Shown here in pieces: positions 9,005-17,911 of a stretch of 64,000 bases of DNA. A program made the translations under genes and the position numbers. The DNA is taken from NCBI GenBank assembly GCA_965262785.1, contig OZ253559.1, positions 124,001 to 188,000 on the forward strand, written 5' to 3'. The notes below the pieces were generated by a model. That model was given only the letters and a program-made list of their open reading frames with translations, searched no databases and was not told where the DNA came from. The DNA comes from G965218495 sp965262785. GTDB lineage: Bacteria > Bacteroidota > Rhodothermia > Rhodothermales > Bin80. Numbering within the stretch: the stretch's first letter is position 1; each line of letters starts with the position of its first letter.

Positions 9005-9229
9005 TCACTTCTTATTGGCACATAGGGAAGACCGTTCGCTGTTGAGCACGGCGCGGATCTGCGCGCGCTCCGCTTCGCCGACGTAGCGTCCCCTGGGTCG
9101 CTTCTTGCGCTGATGCGGCTGCGCCTTCGGCGCCATAGCACGGTAGTACCACATGCGGGACACGCCCATCAATCGGCAAGCTTGCGCCTTCTTCAGGGCG
9201 ACAGGCCGCATGGTAAGCTCCTTCACCAT
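9005..9229 (-). pseudogene. IS3-family transposase orfB, N-terminal fragment
   Basis: About 65 residues of orfB remain: a helix-turn-helix stretch (LMGVSRMWYYR), a basic linker (RKKRPRGR) and GEAERAQIRAVLNSER. The frame then runs into unrelated sequence and stops. The DDE integrase-core domain is absent. The same region occurs at 51240-51400 in another decayed copy, where it extends further. Confidence 0.75.
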
Positions 9230-9231
9230 AG

Positions 9232-9630
9232 CTACTCTCCCTGCGCGGTCTCGTCTGCCCCAAATAGCACGCAGAGTTTTTTTTGAACCTCAATGACCGT
9301 CTCTGCCTTCGTCAGCTTGCGCTTCAGCCGCGCGTTCTCCTGTCGCAGCCGCTGGATCGTCTCCGATTGCGACGAAGCAGGCTTGCGACCACGACCCGGC
9401 GCGCTGGCCAAAGCCTGCTGCTGCCCACGCCATCTCGACAACGTAGAGCTATAGAGGCCCTCGCGGCGCAGCAGCGCACCGATCTGCCCAGGCGCCGTAC
9501 AAGCCTTGGCTTCTGCTACAATCCGCCGCTTGTACGCGGCCTTGAATTGCCTACGCTTCGCGCGAGGCTCGACCTCAATAGTAGGAACTTCAGGGAGGCT
9601 GTTCTGGAACGTATTGGTAAGGTTGTCCAT
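9232..9630 (-). CDS. IS3-family transposase orfA (helix-turn-helix protein)
   Basis: The 132-residue protein has the IS3/IS911 orfA layout. An EPRAKRRQFKAAYKRRIVAEA block leads into a helix-turn-helix (IGALLRREGLYSSTLSRWRGQQ, about 50-72), followed by a leucine-zipper-like helix (IQRLRQENARLKRKLTKAETVIEVQKKL, about 92-120). It recognises the element ends and normally joins OrfB by frameshifting. OrfB is truncated here, so OrfA could only act as a repressor or with a product in trans. Confidence 0.85.
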   Translation of the reverse strand: MDNLTNTFQNSLPEVPTIEVEPRAKRRQFKAAYKRRIVAEAKACTAPGQIGALLRREGLYSSTLSRWRGQQQALASAPGRGRKPASSQSETIQRLRQENARLKRKLTKAETVIEVQKKLCVLFGADETAQGE

Positions 9631-9841
9631 TGGGCTAACGGTTGATCAGGAAAGCTGAATCGCCCAAATCGGATGCCAACGGCGAATCCGAAATTGCTCC
9701 CTAATTTCTGAAGCAAAAGTGTATCGTACATTATAGGCACGCAGGGCAGCTAGCTCGCCAACCCAGCGCGCGTTCCTGCTGGACCTAAGCAAGCCTTCAA
9801 TTCCTGCACGGATGTCGGGTGACAGTACAGCTCTGGTCGAA

Positions 9842-12124
9842 TTACCCGACTCCCACCGCAATCGCAGCGCCCTGTTCGTACTCAAGTGCCTGCTGAACCA
9901 AATCCAGCGCATAGTCTGATCCTTCGCGTTTGCTGTGTCTCAATAGAATAGTTCCAAGAACCCTTTGCTTCTGGCCAGACGGCACTTTGCATGCTCCATG
10001 CGGATCCTGAATTTCTGAATCGGGTATGTTCAGGTAAATGTAGAGACGGGATTCCGTTGGGACAATGTTGGTGAAGTTCGCATCCTTGCTGTACGCTATG
10101 CACTCCTCTAGCACATCTTCCGATACATGGGAGTCCAGTCTGAGCACTTTTCTCCTGAATTCACGGAAGAGTGGGCCCATGGGTGAATCAAGAAGCTCGG
10201 GGAAGTGCCGGTTTAGAGATTGTGTATCCAAGGGCGAGAGCACATCGGCAACCACATACTCCTTGAATTCGTCTACACTCGTAAAGTACCGAAAACCATT
10301 GTCGTTGGCTATCTGGTGTGTAGCAGCGTTTTCATTTAGGAGTACGGCCACAGGCTGAGTAAACCCCTGCTGAAGGCCATCAGGCCATGCAAGGTCAAAC
10401 ACTGCAAGCGGCAGGCTAGTCTGCGGGTTAATGAGTTCCCACTGCAGTTCTCCACGCTGTAAACCGTTGGCTGCTACCCATTCATCAAGGTCGTAGGCCG
10501 TAATCCACTCTGCTTCGTCGCGTATGCCACTGGTCAGTCCTTTGAAGGTTGGTTCTGGAAGGCCACCCTCTGCGAGTACTTTAAGAAATCTATTCGCTGC
10601 CGCAGCAAGAAGTTCGCGCCGTGCTTGCAAAAACTGCTCGTAATTCTTGACTCGCCACAGTGCACGATCTTGCGGTATCCACTGGGAGCTAAGTGCTTTG
10701 GAACTGACTTCCGTCAAGTAATCTTGCGGCGAACTGGAGCCGACCATAGTGCTGTAACTCTTAGGGAGGAAGCACCAGTTTGCGATAGTGTTGGAAGATG
10801 CGGCGCTGTAGCCGCCTTTGGACAAAAGCTGCTTTGGAAAAATTGAGTGGAGCTCAATCGAATCCACCTTACGTGACTTAATGTGAAAAAGGGGCACGTC
10901 ATACTCGAAATCCAGTGCCCCATCCACCAATGCCATGGTGTACATCATCGGGTAGCCACGTGCGCCAAATCCCCTGCCTTCGAAATGATCCGGCTTAATC
11001 GTAAGGTCGCCGCCATAAGCAAGCGAATCTTCTAGCAGCTTGATAAGTGCGTAAATGCCACCATCTTCTGCTTCGAGAGCCTTGTAGTCCTTGTTCAGGC
11101 GTCCTTCGCCTGGGCCGGTGTACCGACCCCAGAGTCCGCAGTTCAAGTACCAGCTGAGCAGCAAGTCGCGCCCATTGCTCGGGCCCCAATTTCCCTTTTG
11201 CAGATATAGCCAGCGAGCTAGGACCGTAATTGCGTAACGACCAAACAAGACCCGATCGTTATCAAGTCCTAGGCGGCTTGAGATGGCTTCAAGTGCCTTA
11301 CTAACGTATTCGCCCGCAAGATCGAGACCTGCTTGTAAGACCTCAGCATCATTCTTATGCAAATGTTTCCAAGTAGCTACTCCGTTGACTATCGCGTTCA
11401 CCGTGCGAAGAAGAAAATCTCCAGTAAACCGATAGCCCTGGTCGGACCAGCCATCCAAAAGCATGCGCATTTTATTGCGGTATCCTGGCCACGTTGAGCA
11501 CACTTTCGCCAGTGCAAGGTCCGCATGCGACAGCTTCGTCCCACTTCCATTCACGCGGTTGAAGATATCAACGACGACATCAATCGTATTCTCGGGGCCC
11601 GTGACCTTTTCGATGTAAAAGGCCTTATCTTGAATCTTGCAAACCCGAGCTAGTCGGTTGATGATCTGGGGGTACTGCGGATGTCCGATAAACGGGTTAG
11701 CCGACGGCCCCACGCCTTCCTTTATTAGCTTCGTCACGCTAATCCACAACGGGTTTTTAGCCCGTGCCGCAGTGTAAAAGGCGAATTCCTCAGTTTCCAC
11801 GTTAAAGTGGAGTCCCGTCAATGCCCGTGCGTCCCCATCGAAGAACTTGGGTGGCTCCCCTCGGATGATACCATAAAGCGAGGTGATTCGCTGCTGACCA
11901 TCCAAGAGTAAATCAACTGGGACCGATTCGCGTGTGCCGTCGTCGCCGCGCGTCCCAGGTCCCAACATTGTTGACCAAATGAGCAGGCTGCCGACTGGAT
12001 GGCCCATGTACAGCGATTCCATCAAGCTGCGGACTTGGCTCCTATTCCAGACGTAGCCCCGCTGAAATACCGGGAGACCAATCACTCCACGATCGATTTC
12101 GTCCAGAATCTTCTTGACTTCCAT
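9842..12124 (-). CDS. DUF262-DUF5655 protein, GmrSD-like putative defence nuclease
   Basis: The 760-residue protein starts with a DUF262 (GmrS/ParB-like) domain: LPVFQRGYVW (17-26), DGQQR (75-79) and FNRVNGSGTKLSHADL (about 188-203). A helical middle follows. At 425-430 comes LHSIFP with a later ANWCFLP, recalling the HHIFP...N HNH-type motif of GmrD-like regions. The C-terminus (about 650-745) resembles DUF5655 (RLYIYLNIPDSEIQDPHG). GmrSD enzymes are type IV restriction systems that cleave modified phage DNA using nucleotides. This and the location between mobile elements suggest an anti-phage role, which is an inference. The second His of the usual HH pair is Ser here, so nuclease activity is uncertain. 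It is monocistronic. Confidence 0.85.
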   Translation of the reverse strand: MEVKKILDEIDRGVIGLPVFQRGYVWNRSQVRSLMESLYMGHPVGSLLIWSTMLGPGTRGDDGTRESVPVDLLLDGQQRITSLYGIIRGEPPKFFDGDARALTGLHFNVETEEFAFYTAARAKNPLWISVTKLIKEGVGPSANPFIGHPQYPQIINRLARVCKIQDKAFYIEKVTGPENTIDVVVDIFNRVNGSGTKLSHADLALAKVCSTWPGYRNKMRMLLDGWSDQGYRFTGDFLLRTVNAIVNGVATWKHLHKNDAEVLQAGLDLAGEYVSKALEAISSRLGLDNDRVLFGRYAITVLARWLYLQKGNWGPSNGRDLLLSWYLNCGLWGRYTGPGEGRLNKDYKALEAEDGGIYALIKLLEDSLAYGGDLTIKPDHFEGRGFGARGYPMMYTMALVDGALDFEYDVPLFHIKSRKVDSIELHSIFPKQLLSKGGYSAASSNTIANWCFLPKSYSTMVGSSSPQDYLTEVSSKALSSQWIPQDRALWRVKNYEQFLQARRELLAAAANRFLKVLAEGGLPEPTFKGLTSGIRDEAEWITAYDLDEWVAANGLQRGELQWELINPQTSLPLAVFDLAWPDGLQQGFTQPVAVLLNENAATHQIANDNGFRYFTSVDEFKEYVVADVLSPLDTQSLNRHFPELLDSPMGPLFREFRRKVLRLDSHVSEDVLEECIAYSKDANFTNIVPTESRLYIYLNIPDSEIQDPHGACKVPSGQKQRVLGTILLRHSKREGSDYALDLVQQALEYEQGAAIAVGVG

Positions 12125-12455
12125 GATAGTGTGGGATTCAGAAAGTAGGGCGTCACAATTGTATTGGCCTGAAGATAGCCAGCATGCGCTAGATTCCCAC
12201 CTCTTGGGTCCGCCGACTGGATTATTTTGGCTGCCCGCTCGATGAGTTCTCGCTTGGCATTTCCGTCAGGACCGCAAAAACTCAGATGACACGGCAAAGG
12301 GCGCCTTTGCATTCGCAAGTCCTAATCATGGTTTGTCCAGCAAGAACTGTCGGTACTAACAACGATGAGGTGATTGCACGCAAATTCCGAATGCTCTCTA
12401 ATTCCGTCCGCGTCCGCGGTGTCAGACGAACCCTGGCAGGCCGCCCGGTCGGGCC
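12125..12455. other. Intergenic stretch without a supported gene
   Basis: A 78-codon leftward frame (12082-12318) overlaps the DUF262 start and has no recognisable motif. Otherwise only control signals for the DUF262 gene and the 3' end of the interrupted TPR gene are expected here. Confidence 0.4.
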
Positions 12456-13350
12456 CTACTTCAGTCGCTGGTACTTCAATACATACTCCTGTGCGCGCTC
12501 CCGGTCGCCGCTTCGCCGGAATAGCTCCACGAGGTGCCGCTGCAAGGCCTTTTGCTCATCTGCACGCAGCTGCGCCATCGCGGCTTCGGCGCGCAGCCCG
12601 GCGTCAAGGGCCGCTGCGATGTCATTGGAAAGCAGCAGCGACACCTCCAGCGCGGCGCGGGCGGACTGGCTGAAACCGGTTGCTTCGCTCTGCATCAGGT
12701 ATCCAAGCGCGGCGCGCAGGTCACCCTCAGCCCGGCGTGCTATGCCGATATTGAAGGCCATGATGCCATAGTCTTCGCGAATGCGCGAATGACGAGCCGT
12801 GTCAGCCGACGCATCACCCTGCACGGTGGCCCAAAGTGACTGGAGGCTTTTCACAGCCTCTTCCACGTGCCCTATGCGGTAGCGGAGCAGCGCGAGTTCA
12901 TGTTGGACCTCCAAGTGCGCGCCATCACTCTGCACCTTTTCACTTAGAGCCTCCAGGCCAAACGCGGCCTTTTCCTGGTCAGAAGCGGCAAGCGTGAGCA
13001 GCGCGTCAAATCGAACCCGGGTCTGGAGATTGCCCTCGTCCCACATGATCCATTGCCGCTCGGCATTCACGTATGCTTGGTCGTTTCTAAGAGTCGTCCA
13101 CGCCGTTGCAGATTCCAAGGCCTCCAGGGCCAAATCGCTTAGCCCGGCTTGCACGAAGGCGCGGCTGCTTCGCGCAATGTGCGTGAACGCTGCAGCGGAG
13201 TCTATGGTAATACGCTCATCGAGATCCAATACAGCGTCGTCTATCGTTGCCTGCGCGGCTCGCTGCCAGAGCGCCCCTGCGGCTAGAGCGGACGCGGGCG
13301 TGCCTTGCCGTTCATGGGCTTCGGCAAGGAGCGCAATGTAGCCCGGGCGG

Positions 13351-13358
13351 TGGCCCTG
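13351..13358. repeat. Target-site duplication, left copy (TGGCCCTG)
   Basis: Exact 8-bp direct repeat of 16025-16032, flanking the IS256-like element. Confidence 0.95.
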
Positions 13359-13662
13359 GGGATTGCACATTTTTAAGTTGGGTTTCGGCAGCTTCTGCCG
13401 AGATGGGCCCTCAAAGTAGATATCTTTTGGCAATGGATTGGGCTTCGGGTCGAGAGTGTGGGTGCAAATGGGACGGTGCATGCCAATGCGGGCCCAATTG
13501 CGTGCTCACACGCGGATTTTCGGGCGTAGGCAGGCTCGTGGAGTGACTTTCCGGGCACGATATCCCGCAGGTATCCTCTGATCGCACGCGTAAGCGGCGA
13601 TCTTGGCACGGTGCAGCGCCTCAGAGCGTCCAGGCAGCTGCGGGTTTTGCGTTATGCCAGCG

Positions 13663-14976
13663 TCAGCAGCGCACTACTGCGCTGTGGCATCCAGCGGCAG
13701 GTGTTGCCTTTGCAGCCCCTTGGGGCTGGCAGACCGAATCCCCACTAACCCATTGACCCCCGGAGGTGGTCAGGACCTGGGTCAGCTCCTTCATGTCCTC
13801 CCGGCGTATCGGCTTCAGATTCGACTCGTACTGCATGAATATCGCCCCGCACCAGCGCTGACGCATCCCCGATGATCCCCAGCGCTTCACGTTCCGTGAT
13901 CGGTTCGCAATAATGCTGTTGAGGTTCTCGATGATGTTTGTCGTCTTCAGACTGTCTCTGACAGCCTGGTTCCGCACCCCCAACCGGTGAAGCGCCAGCG
14001 TATCCTCCATACCCTCCTCCAGACTGCGTGCGGCTTTCGGGCACGACCGCTGCAGTGCTTCATGCAGCGACACAAGCGCCGCCCGTGCCTCTGCGTACGT
14101 GGGCAGTTCCCAAGCCGCCTGAAGCCGACGCTTCATTTGCGTGGCCGCTGGCTCGCTCTTGATGTGACGCGTCACATTGGTACGCTTGTGCCATTGGCAG
14201 CGCTGGAATACGACCGCATCCCCAAACACCGCACTGATTCCCTTGCGAAGCCCGCGGCTGCCGTCCACCTGTACCAACAGCTTGTCGGTATGGGTGAAGC
14301 CCCGACGCAACAGATCCTGCAGCAGCGACTCCACCTGCGCACTGTTCTCGGTACGGCTTTCCGCAAAGCCCAGTACGACCTTCTCGCCCTCGGTCGTGAT
14401 GCCCATCGCTACGATCATCTGCATACCAGCCAAATACTTGCCATCAAGCAGGAGCACCGCAAAGGTGTGCTGATCGAAGCGGCGCGTCTCAAATGCCTTC
14501 AGTAGCGCTGCCGTCTGCGTAATGAAGGCGTTGCCAATGCTGCTGGCACTCAACCCCAGACTATCGGTGAAGACTTGGGCCGCCTGCCTGTAATTGCGCC
14601 GCGAGAGTCCACACAGCAACCCTCGTGTCACGCTTTCCCGGTCCATAAGCCCACGCTCGCGCAAGAGGCGGTACGTTTGCAGAGGACGCTCCTTTCGGGT
14701 TCGTACATTCCGCACGCGCGGAACGCGGACCGCAATGCGCTCCAAACCGACGCGGATGGAACCCGGATTCGCCCCCCAGCGCTGAAAGCCGGTCTTATGG
14801 TGCTTCCCACGTGCGCCGCATATGAAGTGGACCTCGGCTTCCATGACCCATGTGGCCATCTTGGTAAGAAGATGATCAAGACACCCAAGGCAGCTGGCCA
14901 GGCCGATGAAGTTCCTTTGCGCAAGCCCCCGAAAGTCCTCGATGAGTGATTGATCCAGCATAGGGGTATGGGGCAT
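13663..14976 (-). CDS. IS256-family (mutator-type) DDE transposase, copy A
   Basis: The 437-residue protein contains a mutator-type core with probable catalytic acids D178 (LLLDGKYLAG), D238 (LVQVDGSRGLRKG) and E350 (NIIENLNSII). An N-terminal DNA-binding part includes RVPRVRN and a helix-turn-helix region (about 110-145). A CQWH motif sits at about 260-263. It cuts and joins the ends of the 2,666-bp element. Its ATG overlaps the stop of the upstream 322-codon gene as TGATG, so its translation is probably coupled. Only two residues differ from copy B (V/A at 49 and H/P near the C-terminus), so the insertions are recent. Confidence 0.93.
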   Translation of the reverse strand: MPHTPMLDQSLIEDFRGLAQRNFIGLASCLGCLDHLLTKMATWVMEAEVHFICGARGKHHKTGFQRWGANPGSIRVGLERIAVRVPRVRNVRTRKERPLQTYRLLRERGLMDRESVTRGLLCGLSRRNYRQAAQVFTDSLGLSASSIGNAFITQTAALLKAFETRRFDQHTFAVLLLDGKYLAGMQMIVAMGITTEGEKVVLGFAESRTENSAQVESLLQDLLRRGFTHTDKLLVQVDGSRGLRKGISAVFGDAVVFQRCQWHKRTNVTRHIKSEPAATQMKRRLQAAWELPTYAEARAALVSLHEALQRSCPKAARSLEEGMEDTLALHRLGVRNQAVRDSLKTTNIIENLNSIIANRSRNVKRWGSSGMRQRWCGAIFMQYESNLKPIRREDMKELTQVLTTSGGQWVSGDSVCQPQGAAKATPAAGCHSAVVRC

Positions 14977-15944
14977 CAGACGGCGTTAAGGTTGATGAGA
15001 CTCTCACGAAGTTGTGGCAGATAGGCCGCATGGGCCACACGGCGCAGCTGAGCCTCGTGTTCCAACAGTGCCAGTGCCATCTGTTCGCGTTGCTGGAAAA
15101 CGGCGCTGGCCGGGGTCTGCAACCTGCGACTGATGGCATCCATGAAGCGCATCACGCGCAGCCCCCGGTCGAGCTTGAGCAGCATGCCCGTGCGCTGAAT
15201 CGTCAGAGATTGCTCCAGGCCCTCCCATAAAACCTTCGCTGCGGACCGATTGACGCGCGTCAAGTCCTGGTGAATACGGGTGAGTGCGCGTTCAGCTTCC
15301 CGGGCATCGAACCCATTCCATGCCTGGCGGAGGCGATTGCGATACACAGGAACAAGGTCTTCCGGAAGACCACAGGTGACTTGATCCAGTAGCGTATTGA
15401 GACAGCGCTGTATAGCGACCCTGGGGCCGAACACCTGGCGCACCGCCGATTGAAGTCCCGTACTGCTGGGCAGCACACAGAGCAGCCCATCGGCGGCCGA
15501 AAGACCACGGTCGGACAGCGACTGCACAAAGGACGTAAGAGCAGAGACGTTCTCAGGGTAGCACGCTACCAGGCCAAGTATGCGGCGATAGCCCGTGATG
15601 GTCAGACCCGCTCCAAGAACGATGTTAACGCCGCGTGGGCACAGCCCGCGCAGCCAGATCGCAACGATCGGGTCGTCTTGCAGACTACGCGAATGCAACA
15701 GCTGCCACGCTTCATTCAACTGCGCCGAGTCTGGCTTTGTGTCCTGGGCCGCAGCAGAAGCCTTGATCACTACGGGCGGTGGCGCCGGCTGCTGCTGCGC
15801 TGCCGGAATGGGCCAGTCGGTGGTCAATTGTTGAAGTATGTGCGTGCAGAGCTTCATCAGAAGCCGCCGCGAGTCACCGGAGGGATTGATCTGGGCGTCT
15901 AAAGGTGCCTCAGCCCTCCCCAAAACAGGCTGTGAGGGGTTCAT
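14976..15944 (-). CDS. Transposase-like companion protein lacking two catalytic acids, copy A
   Basis: The 322-residue protein has a Pro/Ala-rich linker (about 44-66) and a domain that aligns by eye, without gaps for about 83 residues, to the core of the transposase encoded next. Residues 98-181 match 177-260, with about one third identity. Shared blocks include the LTITG/ITTEG region, PEN/TEN, TGL/RGL, VFG and QRC. The transposase acids D178 and D238 are replaced by R99 and P159; only the third, E350, has an acidic match (D269). Catalysis by DDE chemistry is therefore unlikely. The gene is translationally coupled to the transposase and intact in both copies. It might be a regulatory or structural partner in the transpososome; this role is inferred. 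Confidence 0.8.
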   Translation of the reverse strand: MNPSQPVLGRAEAPLDAQINPSGDSRRLLMKLCTHILQQLTTDWPIPAAQQQPAPPPVVIKASAAAQDTKPDSAQLNEAWQLLHSRSLQDDPIVAIWLRGLCPRGVNIVLGAGLTITGYRRILGLVACYPENVSALTSFVQSLSDRGLSAADGLLCVLPSSTGLQSAVRQVFGPRVAIQRCLNTLLDQVTCGLPEDLVPVYRNRLRQAWNGFDAREAERALTRIHQDLTRVNRSAAKVLWEGLEQSLTIQRTGMLLKLDRGLRVMRFMDAISRRLQTPASAVFQQREQMALALLEHEAQLRRVAHAAYLPQLRESLINLNAV

Positions 15945-16024
15945 ATGATTGGAAAGGAATGGTGGAGACTAGGGTCCACCTCCACAGCAACTCTCCAATT
16001 CCCAACTTGAATTTGTGCGATCCC

Positions 16025-16032
16025 TGGCCCTG
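16025..16032. repeat. Target-site duplication, right copy (TGGCCCTG)
   Basis: Exact direct repeat of 13351-13358, immediately outside the other inverted repeat. Confidence 0.95.
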
Positions 16033-16610
16033 CATCGAGACGAGCTTTTGCAGGACAGCTATCGCTGCATCAATGGCGCCCGCCTGCCCCAATGCATCAG
16101 CTTGCAGCTCATACACACGCGCAAGCCAGAAGTGTGCGTCCTCATCGAAGGGGTTGGCCTTCAGCGCCGCAGAAAAGCGCGCCGCTGCCTTGTCCAGCAG
16201 GGCGGCAGAGTGTGAACTGTCCGCCTCATCTGCGAATGCGGTGAGTGCCTGAGCGCCGTCATTGAAGGCGGTGATCGCAGCCTGCCGCTGTACGACATCG
16301 GCAGTCTCGTTGTCCGCCGGCGTCGCAAAGAAGACCTGGGTTCCAAGTAGGCTGTCGGCGAGGTGTGCCATCTCCAGTGCTGCACGCGTTTCCCGAATGC
16401 CTTCCTCGCGGGCTGGCATGCTGATAAGAGCAGCCTGAGCCAGCGTGTCCGCGGCCAGCGCCACGGTGCTGTCAACTCCCGGCCAATACGGCAGGGTCTC
16501 GGCTTCAGGCGGCGGGCCAGGATCGACGGTGACATGGTGCGTGTGCTGGCATGCAGTGCAGCCAAGCACTACAAGTGCCAGAAAGGAGTATTGAACTATG
16601 CGATGCATCA

Positions 16611-17531
16611 TCACTGTAGTTTGAGCCGCTCTGCGTCCCACCAGGAGAGAAACACGCGGTAGAAATGCTGCGCCTCGGCACTTGCCGCCGCACGCTCCTC
16701 CGACACGATGCCAGTGATCACTCCGTCACTGCGGCGCACCGTTCCTGTGCGAAAGCTCCGGCCTTCCCGCTGGAAGCTGCGGTCAATGAGGTAGTACGAT
16801 GTCTCCCCCGCCACCAGGACGACATGCAGCTCACGCAGTGCCAGTCGTGCCATGAGATACAGTTCATACGTCGCGCCGTCATGATCCAGCGTCGCTACGG
16901 ATGTCAAGCTGCCATCTGTATGCTCAATGTGTCGTCTGATGCCGGGCGGAAGTTCCGCTGGCTGCAGGCGCATCCACTGAGTGATGGCGACCGTGTTCAG
17001 CTCTTCCGCTTCTGCTTTGAGTTCCGGCATGGATGCCGGCTCCGTCTTTGTAGTCGTGCGCTCTTTCAATTGGGGTAGCGGCAATACCGTCCGCGGCTTG
17101 ACATGCGGCGCGTCCGCAGCCTTCTGCGTCAAGGCAAGCCCGCCCTGCGCCTGCGGCCGAGTGCGTGGCACGAGGAGCCGCCGGCCGCTTGGCACCCGCC
17201 TGCTGCGCGTGGACTCTACTCCACGCTGAAGCGTCAGCGGCGTGCTTGTCCGAAGCGGGGCGGTGCCCGGCCATTCCAAAGTCGGCTTACTGCTTCGGAC
17301 TGTGGGGATTCGCCCAGCGTCGATCGTCACGCGGCGTGGGCCACCCACTGTCACGGGTGCTGGCGAGGTCAGAGGCGCCGGGGGTGCGCTGTAGCCATGC
17401 GCAAAAGCCAGCGCAACATGTGCTGGCTGCGCGCGGCGCGTCCGGTAGTTGCCAGCCAGGACAACGAGCAGCAATAGCAGCAGGGCCGTAAGCGCGGCCG
17501 CGATGAGGCGCTCTCGTGCCTTGCGCTTCAT
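16611..17531 (-). CDS. Membrane-anchored protein in TonB position, function unknown
   Basis: The start is the ATG at 17531 (MKRKARERL), overlapping the second exbD by 4 nt and giving about 306 residues. The protein has a short basic N-terminus, one membrane helix (about 9-31), a long Pro/Arg/Thr-rich linker (about 35-165) and a C-terminal globular part (about 175-305). This is the topology of a TonB-type periplasm-spanning protein. No classical TonB motif is recognised in the C-terminal part (ATYELYLMARLALRELHVVLV). Being encoded directly after exbB-exbD-exbD, it is the natural candidate for the force-transducing partner. The stop overlaps the start of the TPR lipoprotein gene (TGATG). Confidence 0.65.
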   Translation of the reverse strand: MKRKARERLIAAALTALLLLLLVVLAGNYRTRRAQPAHVALAFAHGYSAPPAPLTSPAPVTVGGPRRVTIDAGRIPTVRSSKPTLEWPGTAPLRTSTPLTLQRGVESTRSRRVPSGRRLLVPRTRPQAQGGLALTQKAADAPHVKPRTVLPLPQLKERTTTKTEPASMPELKAEAEELNTVAITQWMRLQPAELPPGIRRHIEHTDGSLTSVATLDHDGATYELYLMARLALRELHVVLVAGETSYYLIDRSFQREGRSFRTGTVRRSDGVITGIVSEERAAASAEAQHFYRVFLSWWDAERLKLQ

Positions 17532-17905
17532 GGCGTCGGGGCAACAGAGCACAAAAGGCGCTCCAAGTGGCAGATGTCCATCACCTGCACCAGGCGCTGA
17601 ACCGTAGCGGTCCCCATAGGGGACAGCAGAAATGGCGCAGGTGCATCCCTAAGCGTTCGAAGGCAGGTGGCCAGGTCTTCCAGTGAGCTGACCTGGCATA
17701 GCGCGGTACCTGCGGGCTCCCGCCGCACCGCGGCGCTGGTAGCGTCAAACTGAATGCGGTAGGCCCGCGTGGTGGCCGCCGTGCCGGAGCCATGCGGCAA
17801 CGGCACCTGGATCTTTGGTGCTAGGTCCGCAGTGGCCAGAAAGGCCATAAGCAGTAGTAGGCCCAGGTCAATGAAGCGGATAAGAATGCCGTATGCCGTG
17901 CGCAT
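17528..17905 (-). CDS. ExbD/TolR-like protein (second copy)
   Basis: The 125-residue protein has a short N-terminus (MRTAYGILIRFIDLG), one membrane helix (LLLLMAFLATADLAP, about 14-28) and a periplasmic domain. This is the ExbD/TolR form. The conserved Asp in the helix region is plausibly D13 (RFIDLGLLLLM), which carries proton flow with ExbB. The sequence is divergent and has two C-terminal cysteines (DICHLERLLCS). It lies 6 nt after the first exbD-like gene and overlaps the next gene by 4 nt. Two ExbD paralogues beside one ExbB are common in Bacteroidota-like systems. Confidence 0.72.
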   Translation of the reverse strand: MRTAYGILIRFIDLGLLLLMAFLATADLAPKIQVPLPHGSGTAATTRAYRIQFDATSAAVRREPAGTALCQVSSLEDLATCLRTLRDAPAPFLLSPMGTATVQRLVQVMDICHLERLLCSVAPTP

Positions 17906-17911
17906 GACGTG

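Larger units (their letters stand above)
9005..9709 (-). mobile_element. Truncated IS3-family element (first copy)
   Basis: The outer end is near 9709. Read leftwards it starts ATTAGGGAGCA followed by TTCGG and TTCGC blocks. The mirrored blocks occur at the right end of the remnant at 50905-51985, so these are the terminal inverted repeats. orfA is complete (9630-9232), but orfB breaks off at about 9010 after only its N-terminal segment. The right end and catalytic domain are missing, so the copy cannot move by itself. Confidence 0.75.
13359..16024 (-). mobile_element. Two-gene IS256-like element, copy A, 2,666 bp
   Basis: The ends are imperfect inverted repeats of about 24 bp. One end reads GGGATTGCAC with a later AAGTTGGG; the other, on the opposite strand, reads GGGATCGCAC with the same AAGTTGGG block. 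The element is flanked by the 8-bp duplication TGGCCCTG. It carries two overlapping leftward genes, a 322-aa transposase relative and a 437-aa DDE transposase, plus about 300 bp of non-coding DNA at the transposase end. A copy of identical length lies in opposite orientation at 35280-37945. The 2.67-kb size is well above the usual one-gene IS256 size of about 1.3-1.5 kb. Confidence 0.95.
12456..16611 (-). pseudogene. TPR-like lipoprotein interrupted by the 2,666-bp IS256-like element
   Basis: The start is the ATG at 16611, within TGATG at the end of the preceding gene. A signal peptide with a lipobox-like LVVLGCTAC is followed by helical repeats (AAARFSAALKANPFDEDAHFWLARVYEL). The frame is cut after KLVSMQG by the element at 13359-16024 and resumes with HRPGYIALLAEAHERQG, running to a stop at 12456. 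Removing the element and one 8-bp duplication restores an in-frame protein of 493 residues made largely of TPR-like helices. It is the last gene of the chaperone-usher/ExbBD series and probably supplied an outer-membrane-linked scaffold. The element probably inactivated it; a truncated lipoprotein of about 230 residues could still be made. Confidence 0.88.

Noticed and set aside
12456..13481. Stand-alone 341-residue TPR gene starting at 13481
   Set aside because: Its first 40 codons are the end of the IS256-like element and occur identically in copy B; the true start is at 16611.
15910..16641. 243-residue lipoprotein as an intact gene
   Set aside because: Its last 37 codons are inside the mobile element and are shared with copy B, so it is the 5' half of the interrupted gene.
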